NCBI GenBank assembly: GCA_023663365.1 | Contig: JAMPHP010000001.1 | Coordinates: forward strand, 291,747-355,746 | DNA length: 64,000 nt | Direction: 5' to 3' | DNA from: Muribaculaceae bacterium | GTDB lineage: Bacteria; Bacteroidota; Bacteroidia; Bacteroidales; Muribaculaceae | Shown here: positions 14,803 through 22,742 of the stretch, in pieces | Numbering within the stretch: the first letter of the stretch is position 1 | How the letters are laid out: each line of letters starts with the position of its first letter | Notes under the pieces: model-generated | The model's database searches: none | Told to the model about the DNA's origin: nothing | Seen by the model: only the letters and a program-made list of their open reading frames with translations | Program-made: the position numbers and the translations under genes

Positions 14803-17800
14803 ATGAGAAAATACAATATCGTCAATAACGCTCTCGGATGGCTGTGCTTCTTCATCGCCGCAGCCACTTACCTCCTTACCGTAGAGCCCACTGCCAGCTT
14901 CTGGGACTGCCCGGAGTTTATCCTGCAAGGGGCCAAACTTGAAGTGGGTCACCCGCCGGGCAACCCCATCTTCATGCTCGCCGCCCGCTTTATGATCACT
15001 CTTTTCGGCGGCTCGATGAGCTCGGCGGCACTGGCCGTCAACTGCATGTCGGCACTGCTTAGCGCCGCCACGATATTGCTGCTTTTCTGGTCGATCACGC
15101 ACCTTGCCAAGCGCTTGCTCGTGCGCGACGATGCAACCGAGATCAGCCCCTGGAAGATGGTGCTCATCATGGGCGGCGGCATCTGCGGCGCTTTGGCCTA
15201 CACCTGGAGCGATACCTTCTGGTTCTCGGCCGTCGAGGGCGAGGTCTACGCTTTCTCATCGTTCTGCACCGCCCTGGTGGTGTGGCTGATGTTCAAGTGG
15301 GAAAACCGCGCCGACTCCCCCACCTCCGACCGCTACCTCATCCTCATAGCCTACGTCATCGGCGTGTCGATAGCCGTGCACCTTCTCAACCTGCTGTGCA
15401 TCCCGGCTCTCGGCCTCATCTACTACTACCGCAAGTATAAGAACATCAACGCCGTGGGCTCGCTCGTGGCGCTGGGAGTGTCGTGCGTGATAGTCGGCGC
15501 CATCCTCTACGGCCTCGTGCCGGGCTTCGTGCAGGTGGCACAGTGGTTCGAGCTCTTCTTCGTGAATGTGTGCGGTCTGAGCTTCAATATGGGCGTGCTT
15601 ATCTACGCCGTGCTGCTGGTGGCCACATTCATCTTCGCCATCCGCGGCCTCTACCGCAAGCCCGATGCCGGCAGCACACGCCTGCTCTTCGTAGCCGCCC
15701 TCTCGCTCTCGGGTATGCCCTTCATCGGCCACTCGGTGCTCGTGGGTGTGCTCATCATCGCGGCCTTGGCCGTGTACGTATTCGGCTTCTGCAAGAAGGT
15801 GCCTGCCCGCGCTTTTGCCCTGGTGGCCATCAGCGTGCTGGTGATATTCGTGGGCTACTCGTCGTACGCCCTGCTGCTCATCCGTGCCTCGGCCAACACT
15901 CCCATGAACCAGAATGCCCCCGACAATGTATTCGCCCTCGCATCGTACCTCAACCGCGAGCAGTACGGCGACCGCCCGCTCTTCAAAGGCCAGGTATTCG
16001 CCGAGACTTTCGAGGAAGAGGAGTACCCCGAAGGCTCGGGCAACTTCTATATCCCTGTGGATGAGTATGGCCGCCCCCGCACACGCGTGGTCGACGGCTA
16101 CCTCCGCGACGAGAACGGCGGCGCGTTCAACTCGCCCTCGAAAGTGTGGACCAAGGCCGTGAAGACATCGCCCGACGAGCCCGACAGCTACGTGCAGGAG
16201 GTGGAGCGCCCCGACTACCGCACCATGCCGGGCCTCGACATGCTCTTCACACGCATGTACAGCAACGAGCCCACCGGCGCCCATGTGGCAGGCTACAAGT
16301 CGTGGGCCGGATACACCACCCCCGACATCTACACCATCCCTCAGGAGAAGCGCGCCGAGTGGGCGCGTCAGGGCTATGCGCCTAAATATGAAGTGATGCC
16401 CTACCTGCACCACCTCACACCCATCACCACAAATATCGACAGCCGCTCGGGTATCGACCTTGTGCAGACTCCCATGTGGAAGCCCGACTTCGCCACCAAC
16501 CTCCGCTACTTCGTCAACTATCAGCTCAACCACATGTACTGGCGATACTTCATGTGGAACTTCGCAGGCCGCCAGAACGACATCCAGGGCAACGGTGAGC
16601 CTCACCTCGGCAACTGGATCTCGGGTATCCCCGCCATCGACAACGCCCGCCTGGGCGACCAGTCGGCACTCCCCGACGAGTTCGGCAAGGGCAACAAGGG
16701 GCACAACGTGTTCTACATGCTGCCCCTCATCCTCGGCCTCATCGGTCTGCTCTATCAGGCTCTCTACAACCATCGCGCCAACCCCGAGCGCGGCATACAG
16801 CAGTTCTGGGTGGTATTCTTCCTCTTCTTCATGACCGGCATCGCCATCGTGCTCTACCTCAACCAGACACCCGGCCAGCCCCGTGAGCGCGACTACGCTT
16901 TCGCAGGCTCTTTCTACGCCTACGCCATCTGGATAGGCATGGGCGTACCCGCCATCGGTGTGATGCTCCGCAACCTGCTCACACGCAAGAACAAGGAGGG
17001 CAACGAAAGCTGCCCGCGCGCCGCAGCGATTGGCACCGCCGCTCTGGCCGTGGCCATAGGCATCGCGGTGCCCGTGCAGATGGTGAGCCAGACCTGGGAC
17101 GACCACGACCGCTCCGGCCGATACACCACACGCGACTTCGGTTTCAACTATCTGGCATCGCTCGACGACAACGCCATAATATTCACCAACGGCGACAACG
17201 ACACCTTCCCGCTCTGGTACGCTCAGGAGGTGGAAGGCTTCCGCACCGACGTGCGCGTGGTCAACCTATCCTACCTCACCACCGACTGGTATGCCGACCA
17301 GATGCTCCACCCCACCTCGGGCTCCGCTGCCATCGACATGCTCGCACGGCCCAAGGACTACGCTTACGAGCGCCTGGCATATAGCTTCGTGGTGCCATTC
17401 AACCGCGCGGCCACCGACGCCCGCCTGAGCCTCGACAGCCTCTACAAGAGCGATGCCCGCCGCTTCGGAGCGCCCTTCATCAGCTCGCCCAACGTGTATA
17501 TGCCCGTCGACAAGGCTGCCGCCATGGCGCGCTACTCCTCGGGCGACGCCACCGTCGACAGCCTATACCTCGCACCCTACCTCCGCGACATCAGCACCGA
17601 CCTCTCGCGTCTCGGCCAGGGTATGAACCAGAGCCGCGTGCTCTCTCTCGACATGATCGCCAACAGCGTGGCCGGCAACTGGGCGCGGCCCACCTACTTC
17701 GCCACCACCGTGCCCACGTCCTACTACCTCGGCCTCACGCCCTACCTCTCGGCCACCGGCATGGCCTACGAGGTCACTCCCTTTGCCGACGCCGAGTACA

Positions 17801-18645
17801 ACCCCACCGCCGAGAAAGCCTACCGCCGCATCGTGGCCGACTACCGTTGGGGCGGCCTTGATGCCGAAGGTGCCGAAGGCCTCTACCTCGACGAGACTGT
17901 GCGCCGCATGGTGTCGTCGGTGCGCTCGGGTGTCTACACCGTGGTCGAAAACCTCATGATGACCCCCGGCGTGGAAGCCACCGCCGAAAGCCGCCGCACG
18001 GCACGCGAGAACGGCCTCGAAGAGCCTCGCACCCACGCCGACATGGCACGCCAGCTCCTCGACATCCTCGGCACGCGCCTGCCCGCCACCGTAGCACCCT
18101 ACGACGGTATGCTCGGCCTCTACTTCGCAGCCTCATACCTCGACCTCTACATGCTCACCGGCAATCCCGCCGACCTTGAGGCCGTGGATGCCATCGCCAC
18201 AGCCGAGGCCGACCGCTACGCGCAGCTCGTGAAGTACGCCACCACGCTCGACCCCGTGACCCTCACTCAGCTCGGTCGCTCCGAGACCTACGCCCTGCAG
18301 TATCTCGGCGAAGCCCTCGCGCTCAAAAACCGCGCCGCTATCCTGGCAGCACGCCCCGAGCTGCTGAGCGACCCCGCACACGCCGCCGAGCTCAATGCCC
18401 TGCGCGACTTCTCGCTTGAGACCGACCTCCGCATAGCGCCCCTCGTATTCGTCCAGGGCTACGACTACGGCACCCTCGCCGCCGAAGTGGAGTCCTTCCC
18501 CGCATCGCAGCAGGCAGTGATACGCAAGGCTATGCAGCTCCTCGAGCTCAACGCCGCAGCAGGCATCGACCCCATGGCCGACAGCCGAGCCCTCATGCAG
18601 AAATACGACTTCACCCCCGCTCAATGGGAATACGTGCTGAATTAA
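14803..18645 (+). CDS. DUF2723 large membrane protein (protein O-mannosyltransferase-like)
   Basis: About 1280 residues. The N-terminal half has roughly 12-14 hydrophobic helices; the C-terminal third is soluble. The first loop holds TASFWDCPEFI and later VEGEVYAFS, acidic motifs conserved in the DUF2723/TMEM260 group of GT-C glycosyltransferases, whose human member O-mannosylates proteins. The soluble part contains NGDNDTFPLWYAQEVEG. This makes a role in glycosylating exported proteins plausible, but the bacterial donor and acceptor are not known from this sequence. The ATG at 14803 (MRKYNIVNN) directly precedes the first helix, so the upstream ATG at 14743 was not used. A TAATTTTG box lies at 14768-14775. 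Codon use is strongly GC-rich, as in neighbouring core genes. Confidence 0.9.
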   Translation: MRKYNIVNNALGWLCFFIAAATYLLTVEPTASFWDCPEFILQGAKLEVGHPPGNPIFMLAARFMITLFGGSMSSAALAVNCMSALLSAATILLLFWSITHLAKRLLVRDDATEISPWKMVLIMGGGICGALAYTWSDTFWFSAVEGEVYAFSSFCTALVVWLMFKWENRADSPTSDRYLILIAYVIGVSIAVHLLNLLCIPALGLIYYYRKYKNINAVGSLVALGVSCVIVGAILYGLVPGFVQVAQWFELFFVNVCGLSFNMGVLIYAVLLVATFIFAIRGLYRKPDAGSTRLLFVAALSLSGMPFIGHSVLVGVLIIAALAVYVFGFCKKVPARAFALVAISVLVIFVGYSSYALLLIRASANTPMNQNAPDNVFALASYLNREQYGDRPLFKGQVFAETFEEEEYPEGSGNFYIPVDEYGRPRTRVVDGYLRDENGGAFNSPSKVWTKAVKTSPDEPDSYVQEVERPDYRTMPGLDMLFTRMYSNEPTGAHVAGYKSWAGYTTPDIYTIPQEKRAEWARQGYAPKYEVMPYLHHLTPITTNIDSRSGIDLVQTPMWKPDFATNLRYFVNYQLNHMYWRYFMWNFAGRQNDIQGNGEPHLGNWISGIPAIDNARLGDQSALPDEFGKGNKGHNVFYMLPLILGLIGLLYQALYNHRANPERGIQQFWVVFFLFFMTGIAIVLYLNQTPGQPRERDYAFAGSFYAYAIWIGMGVPAIGVMLRNLLTRKNKEGNESCPRAAAIGTAALAVAIGIAVPVQMVSQTWDDHDRSGRYTTRDFGFNYLASLDDNAIIFTNGDNDTFPLWYAQEVEGFRTDVRVVNLSYLTTDWYADQMLHPTSGSAAIDMLARPKDYAYERLAYSFVVPFNRAATDARLSLDSLYKSDARRFGAPFISSPNVYMPVDKAAAMARYSSGDATVDSLYLAPYLRDISTDLSRLGQGMNQSRVLSLDMIANSVAGNWARPTYFATTVPTSYYLGLTPYLSATGMAYEVTPFADAEYNPTAEKAYRRIVADYRWGGLDAEGAEGLYLDETVRRMVSSVRSGVYTVVENLMMTPGVEATAESRRTARENGLEEPRTHADMARQLLDILGTRLPATVAPYDGMLGLYFAASYLDLYMLTGNPADLEAVDAIATAEADRYAQLVKYATTLDPVTLTQLGRSETYALQYLGEALALKNRAAILAARPELLSDPAHAAELNALRDFSLETDLRIAPLVFVQGYDYGTLAAEVESFPASQQAVIRKAMQLLELNAAAGIDPMADSRALMQKYDFTPAQWEYVLN

Positions 18646-18820
18646 GATATGAGTTATGAGATATGAGTTATGAGTTAAATGCACTTACTCTCAGCTCATA
18701 TCTCACAACTCGCATAACTCAAAACTCATATCTTGTTAATCGTTGAGTTATAGGTTAAATGCTCATTCTCACGGCTCATAACTCATAACTCAAAACTCAA
18801 AACTCATATCTTGTTAATAG
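18646..18820. repeat. Two tandem units of a GAGTTATGAG-type repeat
   Basis: Units 18664-18742 and 18744-18820 are about 78 bases each and mostly alike; both contain CTCAAAACTCATATCTTG followed by TTAAT. Each unit is built from GAGTTATGAG and its complement CTCATAACTC, so it can fold back on itself. A related fragment is at 45190-45222. The end of the second unit includes the TTG start codon of the downstream deacetylase gene. Confidence 0.75.
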
Positions 18821-19431
18821 AACAGCCCCCACTTCTCTACCGCTTGCTCTTCCCTGAGGCTATCTGGCGCATAAAGCGCCGGGGTGGCAAGCCTGTGGTG
18901 TACCTCACCTTCGACGACGGTCCCATACCCGAGGAGACCCCATGGGTGCTCGACACTCTCGACCGCTACGGCGTGAAAGCGACATTCTTCATGGTCGGCG
19001 ACAATGTGCGCCGCCACCCCGAGCTCCTCGAGGAAGTGAAGCGCCGCGGACACTCCTACGGCAACCACACCATGCACCACCTGCAGGGAATGAAGACCCG
19101 CGCGCACCGCTACTGGCGCGACATCGTGGAGGCTGCACAACTCATCGACAGCCCGCTCTTCCGTCCGCCTCACGGGCTCCTGAGGTGGAAACAGGCTTCG
19201 GCAATCAAGGATCACTTCAACATAGTGATGTACGACCTCATCACACGCGACTACTCGCGCAAACTCACCGGCGAACAGGTATTGGCAAACGTCAAGCGAT
19301 ATGCCCGCAACGGCTCAATAATCGTATTTCACGACTCGCTGAAGGCCTCACGCAACATGCGCTACGCTCTGCCTCGCGCCATAGAGTGGCTGCAGGAGCA
19401 GGGCTACGAATTTGCCACTCTCCCAATGTAG
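18811..19431 (+). CDS. Polysaccharide deacetylase family protein (NodB domain)
   Basis: Carbohydrate esterase family 4-type protein of 206 residues that removes N- or O-acetyl groups from glycans, often peptidoglycan or surface polysaccharide. Catalytic motifs are all visible: TFDDGP (about 33), the zinc ligands in NHTMHH, RPPHG, and the C-terminal IIVFHDS. No signal peptide is seen, although the N-terminus (IEQPPLLYRLLFPEAIWRI) is typical of this family in the phylum. There is no in-frame ATG upstream before a stop codon, so TTG at 18811 is taken as the start. The queG gene follows after 7 bases. Confidence 0.9.
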   Translation: MLIEQPPLLYRLLFPEAIWRIKRRGGKPVVYLTFDDGPIPEETPWVLDTLDRYGVKATFFMVGDNVRRHPELLEEVKRRGHSYGNHTMHHLQGMKTRAHRYWRDIVEAAQLIDSPLFRPPHGLLRWKQASAIKDHFNIVMYDLITRDYSRKLTGEQVLANVKRYARNGSIIVFHDSLKASRNMRYALPRAIEWLQEQGYEFATLPM

Positions 19432-19438
19432 GCAGCCC

Positions 19439-20365
19439 ATGACCATTAGCAAGCACGAGCTTCGCCACCTGTGCCTCGAGGCAGGCGCCTGCGCCGCAGG
19501 TTTCGCGGCTGTTCACCCGGTGCCTGAGCATATTGTCGACGGCTACCGCCGTTGGATTGCTGACGGCCACCACGCCGGCATGGACTACCTCGAGCGCTAC
19601 GACGATGTGCGCCACTCCCCCGCCCTGCTCCTGCCCGGTGCCCGCACGATGCTCTGCTGCGCCTTCGCCTACACAGCTCCGGGCTATCCGCGCAGCCCCC
19701 TCTTCGCCGACTATGCCCTCGGAGCCGACTATCACACCGTGCTCCGCAAGGCGCTCCGCCCCGTGGCCGAGACCATGGAAGCCGCGGTACCCGGCTCACT
19801 GACACGCATTTGCATCGACACTGCCCCTCTGCGCGAGCGCTACTGGGCCACCGAAGCCGGCTTAGGCTTCGTGGCCGACAACAATCAGCTCATCGTGCCA
19901 GGCGTAGGCTCGCATGTGTTCCTTGCCGAAATACTGTGGACCGCAGAAGTCGCTCCCGACGCCCCCTGCCGCGAAGAGTGCCTGCACTGCGGTGCCTGCC
20001 GCCGTGCATGTCCCGGCCGTGCCCTCGAGCAAAGCCCTCGCGCCCTCGACGCGCGCCGGTGCCTCTCCTACCTCACCATAGAGCACCGAGGCGAGCTGCC
20101 TGCCGACCTCACCCTACCCTCGCGCCTCTACGGCTGCGATATATGCCGCGACGTATGCCCCCTCGACAAAGGCCGGCCCGCCACGGTGCTGCCGCAGTTC
20201 GAGCCGGCGCAGGCACTGCTGGCACTAACAGCCGGCGATGTGGCAGCCCTCGATGCCGACTCCTTCTCGCGCCTTTTCTCCAAAAGCGCCGTAAAGCGCG
20301 CCAAACTCGAGGGACTCAGACGAAACGCCCTCTGCAAGCTCCGCCGAAAAGACACGGAGCAATGA
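19439..20365 (+). CDS. queG: Epoxyqueuosine reductase QueG
   Basis: Cobalamin-dependent iron-sulfur enzyme that performs the last step of queuosine synthesis on tRNA. The 308-residue product carries the ferredoxin-like pair of clusters: CLHCGACRRACP and later CDICRDVCP with an extra upstream Cys in ARRCLSYLT. The N-terminal HHAGMDYLERYDDVR and the catalytic-region segment RICIDTAPLRERYWA are typical. The ATG at 19439 begins MTISKHELRHLC; a start at 19412 would overlap the deacetylase gene. Other queuosine genes (queE, queD) are at 44304-45183 in this window, on the other strand. Confidence 0.95.
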   Translation: MTISKHELRHLCLEAGACAAGFAAVHPVPEHIVDGYRRWIADGHHAGMDYLERYDDVRHSPALLLPGARTMLCCAFAYTAPGYPRSPLFADYALGADYHTVLRKALRPVAETMEAAVPGSLTRICIDTAPLRERYWATEAGLGFVADNNQLIVPGVGSHVFLAEILWTAEVAPDAPCREECLHCGACRRACPGRALEQSPRALDARRCLSYLTIEHRGELPADLTLPSRLYGCDICRDVCPLDKGRPATVLPQFEPAQALLALTAGDVAALDADSFSRLFSKSAVKRAKLEGLRRNALCKLRRKDTEQ

Positions 20366-20383
20366 CGCTCTAAAGCACTTAGC

Positions 20384-20414
20384 ATTGATTTTATAAAATT
20401 TATCCTTACCTTTG
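20384..20414 (+). promoter_or_regulatory. Promoter of the small lipoprotein gene
   Basis: ATTG at 20384-20387, 19 bases, then a perfect TACCTTTG at 20407-20414. Predicted transcription start is near 20420, about 19 bases before the ATG at 20439. Confidence 0.6.
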
Positions 20415-20438
20415 TCAGCGAACCAAAAACCTCATCTC

Positions 20439-20891
20439 ATGAAAAAACTCTTATTTCTTTCAACACTGCTTATGTCGCTCTTCGCGCTCACTTCGTGCGA
20501 TAGCGACGACGAAGATGCACCCGACACCCCTCCGCTGCTCGAACTCACCATATACTTTGCCGCTTCCGACGGCTCGTATATCCTCAATAAAGATGCTGAT
20601 GCCGCTGTCCTGCCAATCGAATTTTGCTATGGTGGCAGCTGCGTATCAATTAGCAATATCTCGGATGAGCTTGAGTGCAACTATGCTCACACTTGCTTCG
20701 GCGATTCGGATTCAGAGTCGGCACGACTTACTCTCAACATCGCTTTCCCCGTTCTTAACTATCCCGACAGCAAGCTGGATAAGTGCAGCGTAACCATAGG
20801 CGGGAGCTCTCACACTATCAGCTACAAATCGGGGGCGTTCTATATCGACGACACCGAAGCCGTCAATTATACAGCCACTATTATCCTCTGA
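20439..20891 (+). CDS. Small hypothetical lipoprotein
   Basis: No family recognised. The product is 150 residues: a lipoprotein signal peptide MKKLLFLSTLLMSLF with lipobox ALTSC (Cys about 20), an acidic linker rich in Asp (DSDDEDAPDTPP), which fits export to the cell surface in this phylum, then about 110 residues with alternating hydrophobic beta-type pattern and four cysteines. It has its own promoter and stands apart from queG. Function is not predictable. Confidence 0.75.
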   Translation: MKKLLFLSTLLMSLFALTSCDSDDEDAPDTPPLLELTIYFAASDGSYILNKDADAAVLPIEFCYGGSCVSISNISDELECNYAHTCFGDSDSESARLTLNIAFPVLNYPDSKLDKCSVTIGGSSHTISYKSGAFYIDDTEAVNYTATIIL

Positions 20892-20975
20892 TCCGTGGTT
20901 TTAGAATAGCCGCTTAGAGTATGTTTGCGTTTAACTGATTTTTATAATTAAGAGAGAAAAACGAGCATAATTTGA

Positions 20976-21021
20976 ACTTTCATTCAGTCCTTATGGGATG
21001 CCATAAGGACTGAATGAAAGT
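20976..21021. repeat. Perfect 21-bp inverted repeat (hairpin)
   Basis: The sequence 20976-20996 is the exact reverse complement of 21001-21021, separated by the loop GATG. The stem is long and perfect but has no T-run, so it is not a standard intrinsic terminator. It may terminate transcription after the lipoprotein gene in both directions, or be the remnant end of a mobile element. Confidence 0.8.
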
Positions 21022-21440
21022 CTCCAAGAAAGGGAGAAGTCCGCATAAGCCCACCGCAAAGCCCCTATCTTTGCGCGCAATATGCAGCTCCACGCCTAAC
21101 CTCCAATGTACGGTCGCCATCGATGGCGACCACAGAAGCGGCAGCTGCCCCGCGGCCCAAAGCCAAACCGCAGCAAAGTGTACATTGACGTTTTGTACAC
21201 ACCACACCGTGGGGGCAGTTGATTGAAAGTTGGGCGGCGCGTGTATTTGCGGATGCGTTGGCGTTTGTGGTCGCCATTGATGGCGACCGTACTGCCGAAG
21301 CGGGAGCTGACCTGCTGTGGGGTATCTTGCTGCGCAAGCGCCAAGGCGATTACCGAACCCGGGAAAGGCAGAAGAATTAAAGATCCTAAATAAACAAGCA
21401 CAAGCCGTAAAGCCGGTGCATTTGCAAAGAAGTGCCGCCA
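21022..21440. repeat. Gene-free zone with nested inverted repeats
   Basis: No convincing coding sequence was found in 20892-21745; short open frames here lack start context and family features. Two 27-base sequences, 21108-21134 and 21266-21292, are inverted copies with one mismatch, each centred on the palindrome GGTCGCCAT(C/T)GATGGCGACC. Between them GTGTACA...TGTACAC (21178-21200) forms another inverted repeat. At 21401-21438 there is a copy of the repeat family seen at 4299-4346 (33 identical bases on the opposite strand). The layout looks like a decayed non-autonomous element. Confidence 0.6.
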
Positions 21441-21630
21441 TTTCCGTGTGGTTTTATGTTCCTTTCGGAAAAAGATAAAAATGAAAAAAACGCGAGCTAT
21501 GTATTTCGATTTAATTAACTTCATAGACTAAAGTATCAGCATCCTCGTGTTTCTACCCTCAAATATTGTCCTTGTTGGTTCCGCTTTCCGCTTGATGTGC
21601 TTGGTGTGCAACATTTTTTTTGCAAAAAAT

Positions 21631-21661
21631 ATTGCACATTGAAAAAATTGTGCTAATTTTG
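21631..21661 (+). promoter_or_regulatory. Promoter of the secreted two-domain protein
   Basis: ATTG at 21631-21634, 19 bases, then TAATTTTG at 21654-21661. The transcription start would lie near 21667, leaving about 78 bases of leader. Just upstream (21605-21638) an inverted repeat TGTGCAA...TTGCACA overlaps the -33 element and could be an operator. Confidence 0.55.
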
Positions 21662-21745
21662 CGAAGTGAAGTCGCACCATGCAGCGACCGACGAGTGATT
21701 CAAGATTATATCAATCAATTATTTATATTAACTTAAAATCGTAGC

Positions 21746-22618
21746 ATGAAAAAATTCTACACTCTTGCTCTCGCAGCGTTTGCCACCATGGCAATGAACG
21801 CTCAAATCTACGTATGCGGCACTTTCGACGGTGAAAATCATTGGACACCCGAGGCTCCCGCAGCTATCGGTACCCTCAACGAAGCCGGCAACTGGGAAGT
21901 AACTGTCCACGACTGCGCAGCTTTCAAAGTATCGACTGCATACGGCGACTGGGATGTATTCAATGAAAAGGCATTCTCTCTCAACGAAGGCACTGTAACC
22001 GAGGCTTTCATCAACGACTTCTTCGACGTAATGGCATGGGGCGAAAACACCAACCTCCCCTGGAAAGGTGACTGGACCATCGAGGTAACCCCCGACTACT
22101 CCAAAATGAAACTCACTAGCACTTCCGACGTTCCCACAGGGCCCATAGCTGCTTTCGTTGTAGGTGGCATGACCGACTGGGGCTTCGTTGAAGGTTGGAA
22201 GATGACCACCGTTGAAGAGTTCAAGTACACTTTTAAGTGCGAAGGCGCTACCATGATTCCTGCCGGCGAAGAGTTCAAACTCGCAGCCGATGGCTGGGCT
22301 CAGGTAAACTATTCCACCGGCGGTGAGGCTCTTGCCGACGGCGAACCCAGCGAAGCTTCATACGACATCCAGACGAACATGTTCTTCTCCGAAGACTTCG
22401 AAGGTGAAATCGTCCTCGAGCTCACCAATGGCTACAACAAGCCCGCTCAGGTTACATTCAACCCCGGCGATCTCGGCGGTGTCGAGAACGTAGCTGTTGA
22501 GAACAACGCCGCTCCCGAATACTTCAACCTCCAGGGCGTGCGCGTAGCACAGCCCGAGCAGGGTGCTCTCTACATCGTTCGCCGCGGCAACGAAGTGAGC
22601 AAAGTTCTTGTTAAGTAA
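21746..22618 (+). CDS. Secreted protein with two SusE/SusF-like beta domains and a conserved C-terminal tail
   Basis: The 290-residue product has a signal peptide cleaved after NAQ (MKKFYTLALAAFATMAMNAQ). Two similar regions follow: about 21-125 (IYVCGTFDGENHWTP) and about 133-260 (FVVGGMTDWGFVEGWK), resembling the starch-binding-type beta-sandwich repeats of SusE/SusF proteins. The last 35 residues, with EYFNLQGVRV and GNEVSKVLVK, match a C-terminal tail common on secreted proteins of gut Bacteroidales. There is no lipobox. Codon choice is more uniform than in neighbours, with its own promoter and terminator, suggesting strong expression. Ligand unknown; glycan binding at the surface is an inference. 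Confidence 0.75.
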   Translation: MKKFYTLALAAFATMAMNAQIYVCGTFDGENHWTPEAPAAIGTLNEAGNWEVTVHDCAAFKVSTAYGDWDVFNEKAFSLNEGTVTEAFINDFFDVMAWGENTNLPWKGDWTIEVTPDYSKMKLTSTSDVPTGPIAAFVVGGMTDWGFVEGWKMTTVEEFKYTFKCEGATMIPAGEEFKLAADGWAQVNYSTGGEALADGEPSEASYDIQTNMFFSEDFEGEIVLELTNGYNKPAQVTFNPGDLGGVENVAVENNAAPEYFNLQGVRVAQPEQGALYIVRRGNEVSKVLVK

Positions 22619-22660
22619 GAGTTTCTCTCTCCACTTGACATAACACACATTTTTATCCGA

Positions 22661-22692
22661 AAGGAGTGCACCGTGCGGTGCGCTCCTTTTTT
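22661..22692 (+). terminator. Intrinsic terminator after the secreted protein gene
   Basis: AGGAGTGCACC and GGTGCGCTCCT form an 11-bp stem (one G-U pair) with loop GTGC, followed by a run of six T. It lies about 45 bases after the stop codon at 22618. Confidence 0.9.
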
Positions 22693-22693
22693 A

Positions 22694-22725
22694 GTTGCTC
22701 AGTACGGCATTTTTTTGTAATTTTG
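22694..22725 (+). promoter_or_regulatory. Promoter of the polyprenyl synthetase operon
   Basis: GTTG at 22694-22697, 20 bases, then TAATTTTG at 22718-22725, about 17 bases before the ATG at 22743. The element sits directly behind the upstream terminator, so it begins an independent unit. Confidence 0.6.
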
Positions 22726-22742
22726 TGCATCAAAGACTACCG

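Noticed and set aside
15256..17106. Minus-strand frame of about 616 codons opposite DUF2723
   Set aside because: Same reason: mirror of a conserved gene, with no signal, domain or start context.
18646..18820. CRISPR array
   Set aside because: The GAGTTATGAG words repeat at irregular spacing, without unique spacers of constant length and with no cas genes nearby.
21014..21441. Small genes in the 20.9-21.7 kb gap
   Set aside because: All frames run through inverted repeats and differ in composition; none has a promoter, start context or family pattern.
22661..22692. Riboswitch upstream of the polyprenyl synthase gene
   Set aside because: It is a simple terminator hairpin of the preceding gene; the synthase has its own promoter immediately after it and a leader too short for an aptamer.
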